The notes under the pieces: generated by a model
Database searches by the model: none
Seen by the model: the letters and a program-made list of their open reading frames with translations, nothing else
Told to the model about the DNA's origin: nothing
Shown: positions 6,425 to 10,415 of the stretch, in pieces
Layout: the number at the start of each line of letters is the position of its first letter
Position numbering within the stretch: the first letter of the stretch is position 1
Assembly (NCBI GenBank): GCA_937871355.1
Contig: CALMPX010000121.1
Span: 1 to 10,415 of the forward strand
Direction of reading: 5' to 3'
From: an uncultured Bdellovibrio sp.
Lineage (GTDB): Bacteria > Bdellovibrionota > Bdellovibrionia > Bdellovibrionales > Bdellovibrionaceae
DNA length: 10,415 bases
Position numbers and translations under genes: made by a program

Positions 6425-7773
6425 TCAGTAAATTTTGTTTTAATTTTTTTAATACGATATTGAAAAATTTGATTCACATCTTTTCGAATAAATGCACCTA
6501 ACGCTAAAAGACCGATTAAATGTCCCGGCACTTTATATTTAATGCGATCTTCGATCAACGTTCCATTTTCTAAAGAAGTAAATGTGTGCGTGTGATGCCA
6601 CATTGTATACGGTCCTTTATTCTGATTATCGACAAACATCTTTAATGGAACCCATTCAGTGATTTGTGTTTGCCAGTTGGCTGGAACGCCATGAATTTTT
6701 AACTTATAATTTATAATTGTGTTTTTTTCAATTTCGTTTGAAGACATATTTTTGACTTTAAAATTTAAAAAATCGGGTGTTATTTCCTCAAGATTCTTGG
6801 CGGCACTGAAAAAATCAAAGACGTTTTCAATTTTATCCGGCACAAACTGCGATGCCGTATAGTCTTGAACTAAATAATCTTCACTTTGGTAAATATCGTT
6901 CAAAGCCTCATTGAGCTGAGCAAATTTAAATTTAAATTGGTCATGAATCATACGCTCTGGTCTGACTTTTTGCGACGCCAACAGAACCTGAGCCATTTCT
7001 CCTAAGGCCATCGACACCACAAATTGTGGAACTTTTAACACAACTGGCACGTGGCGCTCTTGTGCTAACTGAGCAATAAAAACCGACTGCGTGACAGGAT
7101 GAGGAGAAACTAAATTATAGACTCCGACTGATTTTGGATTATCAATCGAGCTCACGACAAAATTGGTCCAATCTTGAATATGAATCCAACTCATAAAGTT
7201 GTCTCCCGCTCCGACCACCACCGGAGGCATTTTTTCCAACGCTCCACCGGACCTTGCTAAAACAATTCCTGTTCTTAAAAGAACAGTGCGAAGACCCAGC
7301 TCATTGGCTTTTTCCGCTTCCGCTTCCCACTGCTGCACCACCTCAGCTAAAAAATCTTTTCCCACGGCAGATTGTTCATTGATATTTTGTTCACCTTGAT
7401 CCCCATAATAGCCAATCGCGCTTCCACAAATAAAAACAGAAGGTCTTTCGTTTTTATCCATTTTTTTAAGCGCTAAAATAATTTTACGAGTTCCCATCAC
7501 ACGTGAATCCAGAATCGTTTTCTTCACTTGATCATTCCAGCGTTTAGCTGCGACAGGCTCTCCGGCTAAATGAATAACTGCATCACACTGCTTCAAAGCT
7601 TCCACCGGAAAATCAGCATTCATGGCATCCCACGAAAAAGTCTGATTTTCTGGCAATTCGATGATTTTACTTTTATCGCGACTTACACCGATGACCTCGT
7701 GACCTTTTTTAAGCAAATCAATTAATAATTTTTTTCCCAATAATCCCGTAGCACCTGTTATAAGTATTCTCAT
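6421..7773 (-). CDS. TIGR01777-family NAD(P)-dependent epimerase fused to a C-terminal SRPBCC domain
   Basis: A 450-aa cytoplasmic fusion. Residues 1-240 are an extended SDR (YfcH/TIGR01777) domain. The dinucleotide-binding motif G7-A-T-G-L-L-G13 follows strand 1. Family signatures include HLAGEPV (68-74), the SAIGYYGDQG segment (118-127) and KDFLAEVVQQWE (139-150). Residues about 246-293 match the DUF1731 C-terminal helix region that normally ends this family (LGEMAQVLLASQKVRPER, 257-274). A further domain, about 303-447, resembles an SRPBCC/START-like hydrophobic-ligand pocket: VPDKIENVFDFFS near its start, then YTMWHHTHTF and GTLIEDRIKYKVP. The substrate is unknown. These proteins are often misnamed cell-division inhibitor SulA. 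The ATG at 7773 is the only possible start: an in-frame TAA lies four codons upstream with no alternative start between, and the Rossmann fold begins at residue 1. The stop overlaps the next gene's start (ATGA). Confidence 0.92.
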   Translation of the reverse strand: MRILITGATGLLGKKLLIDLLKKGHEVIGVSRDKSKIIELPENQTFSWDAMNADFPVEALKQCDAVIHLAGEPVAAKRWNDQVKKTILDSRVMGTRKIILALKKMDKNERPSVFICGSAIGYYGDQGEQNINEQSAVGKDFLAEVVQQWEAEAEKANELGLRTVLLRTGIVLARSGGALEKMPPVVVGAGDNFMSWIHIQDWTNFVVSSIDNPKSVGVYNLVSPHPVTQSVFIAQLAQERHVPVVLKVPQFVVSMALGEMAQVLLASQKVRPERMIHDQFKFKFAQLNEALNDIYQSEDYLVQDYTASQFVPDKIENVFDFFSAAKNLEEITPDFLNFKVKNMSSNEIEKNTIINYKLKIHGVPANWQTQITEWVPLKMFVDNQNKGPYTMWHHTHTFTSLENGTLIEDRIKYKVPGHLIGLLALGAFIRKDVNQIFQYRIKKIKTKFTE

Positions 7774-7778
7774 TCCTT
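7774..7778 (-). promoter_or_regulatory. Ribosome-binding site abutting the epimerase start codon
   Basis: On the minus strand AAGGA is directly followed by ATG, a spacing of zero, where 5-9 bases is normal. The upstream in-frame TAA and the Rossmann motif rule out another start. This purine run may therefore be a poor or non-functional site, so low translation or a leaderless mRNA is possible. Confidence 0.35.
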
Positions 7779-7860
7779 GATCTTACACAGAACTCGACCC
7801 TTTGCACATAATCTCACGTCGCGCTAACCGTCATTTTATAGGTGACACCCCTTAGGCCAG

Positions 7861-7901
7861 CTCAGATACTTCTCGCAACAAAAATGATGCGACTCAGATA
7901 C
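7861..7901. repeat. Two 9-bp direct repeats in the divergent intergenic region
   Basis: CTCAGATAC occurs at 7861-7869 and 7893-7901, 32 bp start to start (about three helical turns), upstream of the phosphatase gene. This spacing puts both copies on one DNA face, as for a tandem activator site. The rest of the 148-bp gap (7774-7921) holds a small dyad GGTGACACC (7841-7849) and TTTATA (7835-7840). I could not pair convincing -35 and -10 boxes on either strand. Confidence 0.4.
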
Positions 7902-7921
7902 AAACATAAAAGAGGGGTTTT

Positions 7922-9337
7922 ATGAAGTTTCAAAGACGTCAGTTACTACAAGCATTTGCCAGCCTTCCCGTTATTCATTTCTTATCTGGATGCAGTCCGA
8001 AAGAAGACAGCTCTCAGCCAACGGTACAAACAAAAAATACCAAGGAAATCCTTCCCACTTCAGGAATGAAAACGGGCTTTTTATCCATCATTCAAGGTCC
8101 AACGACGGATCAACAAACTTTAATCAATATTTTTTCTCCACGACTGAAAACTTATACCTACGAAGTCACTGATGAGTTAGGTCAAAAACAAACAGTGGAA
8201 AAATATGAAACAGTTAAAGGACCATTTTTTTATAACATTGATAAAATTAAAGTCTCGGGATTAAACCCTCAAACGAATTACAAATTACAAATCCTTGATA
8301 TATCTCTCACTTCAGGTTCACGCTCTGTCGTCGATGAGCGTTCATTTAAATCTTTAGACTTATCCAAAGCAAACCCTGAATTTGCTTTGGTTTCCTGTAT
8401 GGCCGATGACTATCGTTTCAATGATGTGATCGATCCGATGTGGAATCGTTTAAAAGCTGAAAATGTCGATTTCATCGCGATCACGGGTGATGTTGTCTAT
8501 GTCGATGATAAAAATTTAGTGGAACGTCAAAAAGCAACAGAAATGGATATCTGGCAACGTTACGTCGATACTTTCAAACGCATCCCCCTTTATCATTGGT
8601 ACAATTTAAAACCGATCTTTGCCACTTGGGATGATCATGATTTCGGAACCAACGATGGAGACAAAAACTTTATCGGTAAAGAAGCCGCTACAAAAATTTT
8701 CAAAGGTGCTTTCTTCGGACCCGAACTGACGTCTGGAAACACCTCTTGGACGATGGGCCCCGGGGGAACTTCAAGTTTACTGACCGCTTTCGGACAAAAG
8801 TTTTTCTTTATGGATGATCGCTCATTCCGCCAACCCAATAAAGAATCAGCTGTTACCTCTCAGCCTTACGGCCACTGGGGCGAATCTCAGCATCGTTGGT
8901 TAATCGATAATTTAAAACAAGATCCTACTCCAGCTTGGATTATCAATGGGAATCAGTTCTTCAACGGAGCTAAAAAAACTTTTATTGAGTCGTTAGAACA
9001 AAATCATCCGATTGAATTCAAAACATTTGTAGATGAATTAAAAACGATATCCGCTCCGGTGGTATTTGCTTCTGGTGATGTTCATTTATCCGAGATCATG
9101 AAAATTTCGAAAGATGTGATTGGATTTGACTCTTACGAATTCACATCAAGTTCAATGCACTCTTACTTAGGAGATGGCTGGGTCAACCCGCTTCGCGTGA
9201 ATGGCGCCTATGCCCTTGATTTCAATTTTATGGTATTTAAATCCAATGTTAATAATGGTGGATTTAACATCAATACGAAATGCCTGGGCCTTCCCAAAGA
9301 ATCGTTCTTTGATATGAACTTTGAAATTTCAAGATAA
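7922..9337 (+). CDS. PhoD-like metallophosphatase with Tat-type lipoprotein leader
   Basis: Exported phosphomonoesterase/phosphodiesterase of the PhoD family, 471 aa. The leader has twin arginines R5-R6 followed by Q-L-L, a hydrophobic core, and lipobox L-S-G-C with lipidated C24. This suggests folded export through Tat and anchoring to a membrane, with Ser at +2 favouring the outer membrane. Residues about 45-145 are a beta-rich N-terminal domain as in PhoD_N. The catalytic domain (about 150-465) shows SCM with C159, the position that supplies the Fe ligand in Bacillus PhoD. It also has TGDVVY (188-193), WDDHDFGTND (236-245), NGNQFF (342-347) and SGDVHLSEI (384-392), so all metal ligands appear intact. 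The best-supported role is phosphate release from extracellular or prey-derived phosphoesters, but the substrate is not shown. The ribosome-binding site AGAGGGG (7911-7917) supports this start. I see no Pho-box that I would trust. Confidence 0.92.
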   Translation: MKFQRRQLLQAFASLPVIHFLSGCSPKEDSSQPTVQTKNTKEILPTSGMKTGFLSIIQGPTTDQQTLINIFSPRLKTYTYEVTDELGQKQTVEKYETVKGPFFYNIDKIKVSGLNPQTNYKLQILDISLTSGSRSVVDERSFKSLDLSKANPEFALVSCMADDYRFNDVIDPMWNRLKAENVDFIAITGDVVYVDDKNLVERQKATEMDIWQRYVDTFKRIPLYHWYNLKPIFATWDDHDFGTNDGDKNFIGKEAATKIFKGAFFGPELTSGNTSWTMGPGGTSSLLTAFGQKFFFMDDRSFRQPNKESAVTSQPYGHWGESQHRWLIDNLKQDPTPAWIINGNQFFNGAKKTFIESLEQNHPIEFKTFVDELKTISAPVVFASGDVHLSEIMKISKDVIGFDSYEFTSSSMHSYLGDGWVNPLRVNGAYALDFNFMVFKSNVNNGGFNINTKCLGLPKESFFDMNFEISR

Positions 9338-9344
9338 TATTAAA

Positions 9345-10328
9345 CTAAGGCTGGCAGCGATCCATCGTTACAGCTTTGATCACTGAACCTTTAGTCAAAG
9401 TTGTTTCGCCGCATGTTCCACTGAACGTCACAGTTAATGTTTGGGTATCAGTACATGTGCCTGACCACGAGCCCGACGATGGACAATTACAACCCGTGGT
9501 CCATGTCACATTATTACTTGGCGACACGGTACAAGCTAAACCTGTTAAATTATTAGTGATCGTCATACCACCACCAGACAACGAACGATTGTGACGAAGT
9601 TTACCCGTGATGGCGATGGTCGAACTGGTTTTGATTGTCATATCTAAAACTTGTTCACCCGAACCTGTCGTGAACTGACGACGAATCCCCGCGTTCTCAT
9701 AGGTAAATGCCGCCTGACCGATACGAGTTATTTTTTGTCCTGTCGATATTGCCGATACATCAAAAATGGCTCCACGCAATCCTGTAATTCTGTAATTTGG
9801 AATCCGTGTCACAGAATCTGTACCCGTAATCGCAGGGATAGTACAAGTTCCAGCACCTGTACCCGCATAAGTTAATCTGACATATCCAGTCGCCGTTCCA
9901 ATTCTTGCAATCTGCGGACGATGGTCAGCCAAAGAACAACCATTCGAGAAATCTCGAACTAAAGCTCCGCCTGCGCATCCGCTAAATGTCACAGCGCTAC
10001 AATCAACAGCATAACTTTTAGGAATTAACAAATCTGAAAGATCCTGAGTCACTTCTGAAAAATCTTTTTGAGCCATACGAGATATGAAATCCTGACTACC
10101 TGCTAGGCGAGCAAAAGATTTTTCATAACCAGTCACATCGATTTTAGCAAGTTGACCAGCATTCGACCCGCCACCTTCATCAAGCGAAGCCATGGCATCA
10201 CCGATCTGCTGAGCCATTTCATCTGTCGCATCGATCTCGTAACTTTCCTCAGAGACTTTACCGCAAGCCGAAAGCACGATTACAATTACAACCATCATTA
10301 ATACTTTATGAATTTTAGAAATTATCAT
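9345..10328 (-). CDS. Cysteine-rich predicted outer-membrane lipoprotein, unknown function (327 aa)
   Basis: I do not recognise the family. A long hydrophobic leader ends in the lipobox L-S-A-C with lipidated C22. The next residue is Gly, so the outer membrane is expected. Residues about 23-100 are acidic and polar, probably helical, with a Gly-rich linker at 51-58. The rest is Thr/Ser/Gly-rich and beta-like, with ten further cysteines (110, 118, 131, 162, 266, 280, 282, 292, 306, 325), an even number suiting five disulfides in an oxidising compartment. No transmembrane strand or enzyme motif stands out, so a surface structural or adhesive role is only a guess. The ATG at 10328 is chosen over an in-frame TTG at 10334 because AGGAG (10336-10340) is seven bases from the ATG but only one from the TTG. 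The 3' end lies 7 bp from the convergent phosphatase gene, with no terminator visible. Confidence 0.85.
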   Translation of the reverse strand: MIISKIHKVLMMVVIVIVLSACGKVSEESYEIDATDEMAQQIGDAMASLDEGGGSNAGQLAKIDVTGYEKSFARLAGSQDFISRMAQKDFSEVTQDLSDLLIPKSYAVDCSAVTFSGCAGGALVRDFSNGCSLADHRPQIARIGTATGYVRLTYAGTGAGTCTIPAITGTDSVTRIPNYRITGLRGAIFDVSAISTGQKITRIGQAAFTYENAGIRRQFTTGSGEQVLDMTIKTSSTIAITGKLRHNRSLSGGGMTITNNLTGLACTVSPSNNVTWTTGCNCPSSGSWSGTCTDTQTLTVTFSGTCGETTLTKGSVIKAVTMDRCQP

Positions 10329-10335
10329 GGACAAG

Positions 10336-10340
10336 CTCCT
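10336..10340 (-). promoter_or_regulatory. Ribosome-binding site that decides the lipoprotein start
   Basis: On the minus strand AAGGAG ends seven bases before ATG (10328) but only one base before the in-frame TTG (10334). The ATG is therefore the likely start and the protein is 327 rather than 329 residues. Confidence 0.7.
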
Positions 10341-10359
10341 TAAAAAAAGACCTCATCCC

Positions 10360-10389
10360 ACATTACTCTGGGTCGCAACAGAGGGTCAA
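10360..10389 (-). promoter_or_regulatory. Candidate promoter with an inverted repeat filling its spacer
   Basis: On the minus strand TTGACC (10384-10389, 5 of 6 to -35) is followed after 18 bp by TAATGT (10360-10365), a weak -10 (3 of 6). The spacer, 10366-10383, begins and ends with the inverted arms CTCTG and CAGAG around an 8-bp centre. A dyad between -35 and -10 is the layout of MerR-type operators, but the arms are short and the -10 is poor. The assignment is tentative. Confidence 0.3.
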
Positions 10390-10415
10390 ACTTATCTTTG
10401 AATGAGCACAGTTTA

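Noticed and set aside
9376..9875. Two plus-strand open frames (9376-9594 and 9651-9875) antisense to the cysteine-rich lipoprotein
   Set aside because: They lie wholly inside a well-supported gene with a lipobox and a good ribosome-binding site. Neither has a start signal, and their translations show no domain or leader.
1..10415. Insertion sequences, CRISPR arrays, tRNA/rRNA genes, toxin-antitoxin or phage-defence modules
   Set aside because: No transposase-like frame, no spaced repeat array, no cloverleaf-like segment and no paired small toxin genes were seen; base composition looks even across the window by eye.

Overview
The window reads as an ordinary chromosomal stretch of a Gram-negative bacterium with A+T-leaning DNA. 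The evidence is a tripartite-pump outer-membrane factor, an RND inner-membrane pump, three predicted lipoproteins with clear lipoboxes, and a Tat-type leader. The mix of cysteine-containing orphan lipoproteins and secreted envelope proteins, together with the base composition, would suit the Bdellovibrionota (Bdellovibrio-like predators or relatives). That placement is an inference from style and recall, not something the sequence proves.

Layout. Positions 1-99 are an A/T-rich leader with a good sigma70-like promoter for a 184-aa orphan lipoprotein (100-654, +). It converges on a minus-strand run of five genes that is read from 7773 down to 700. In transcription order these are a TIGR01777-type nucleotide-sugar-epimerase-like protein fused to an SRPBCC domain (7773-6421), a small exported 3D-domain protein (6424-5954, start overlapping the previous stop), a seven-helix hemolysin III/PAQR-like membrane protein (5920-5273), a TolC-family outer-membrane factor (5201-3771) and an AcrB-like RND pump (3771-700, sharing one base with the tolC-like stop). 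A 148-bp divergent gap separates this run from a plus-strand PhoD-like phosphatase with a Tat lipoprotein leader (7922-9337). Only 7 bp further on lies the convergent end of a cysteine-rich lipoprotein gene (10328-9345, -).

How the genes relate. The TolC-like and RND genes are almost certainly one translationally coupled unit making two of the three parts of an efflux pump. The periplasmic adaptor is absent from the window. The epimerase/SRPBCC fusion and the 3D-domain protein are another coupled pair. The hemolysin III gene has its own TATAAT promoter so close to the ATG that its mRNA may be leaderless. Nearly every product acts in or on the cell envelope, but nothing ties all of them into one pathway.

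No RNA gene, mobile element, CRISPR array or phage feature was seen, and no stretch over 300 bp lacks a gene. I found no convincing new system. The points most worth a second look are the missing adaptor, a 9-bp inverted repeat that overlaps the tolC-like ribosome-binding site, the candidate leaderless promoter, and the domain order of the epimerase fusion.
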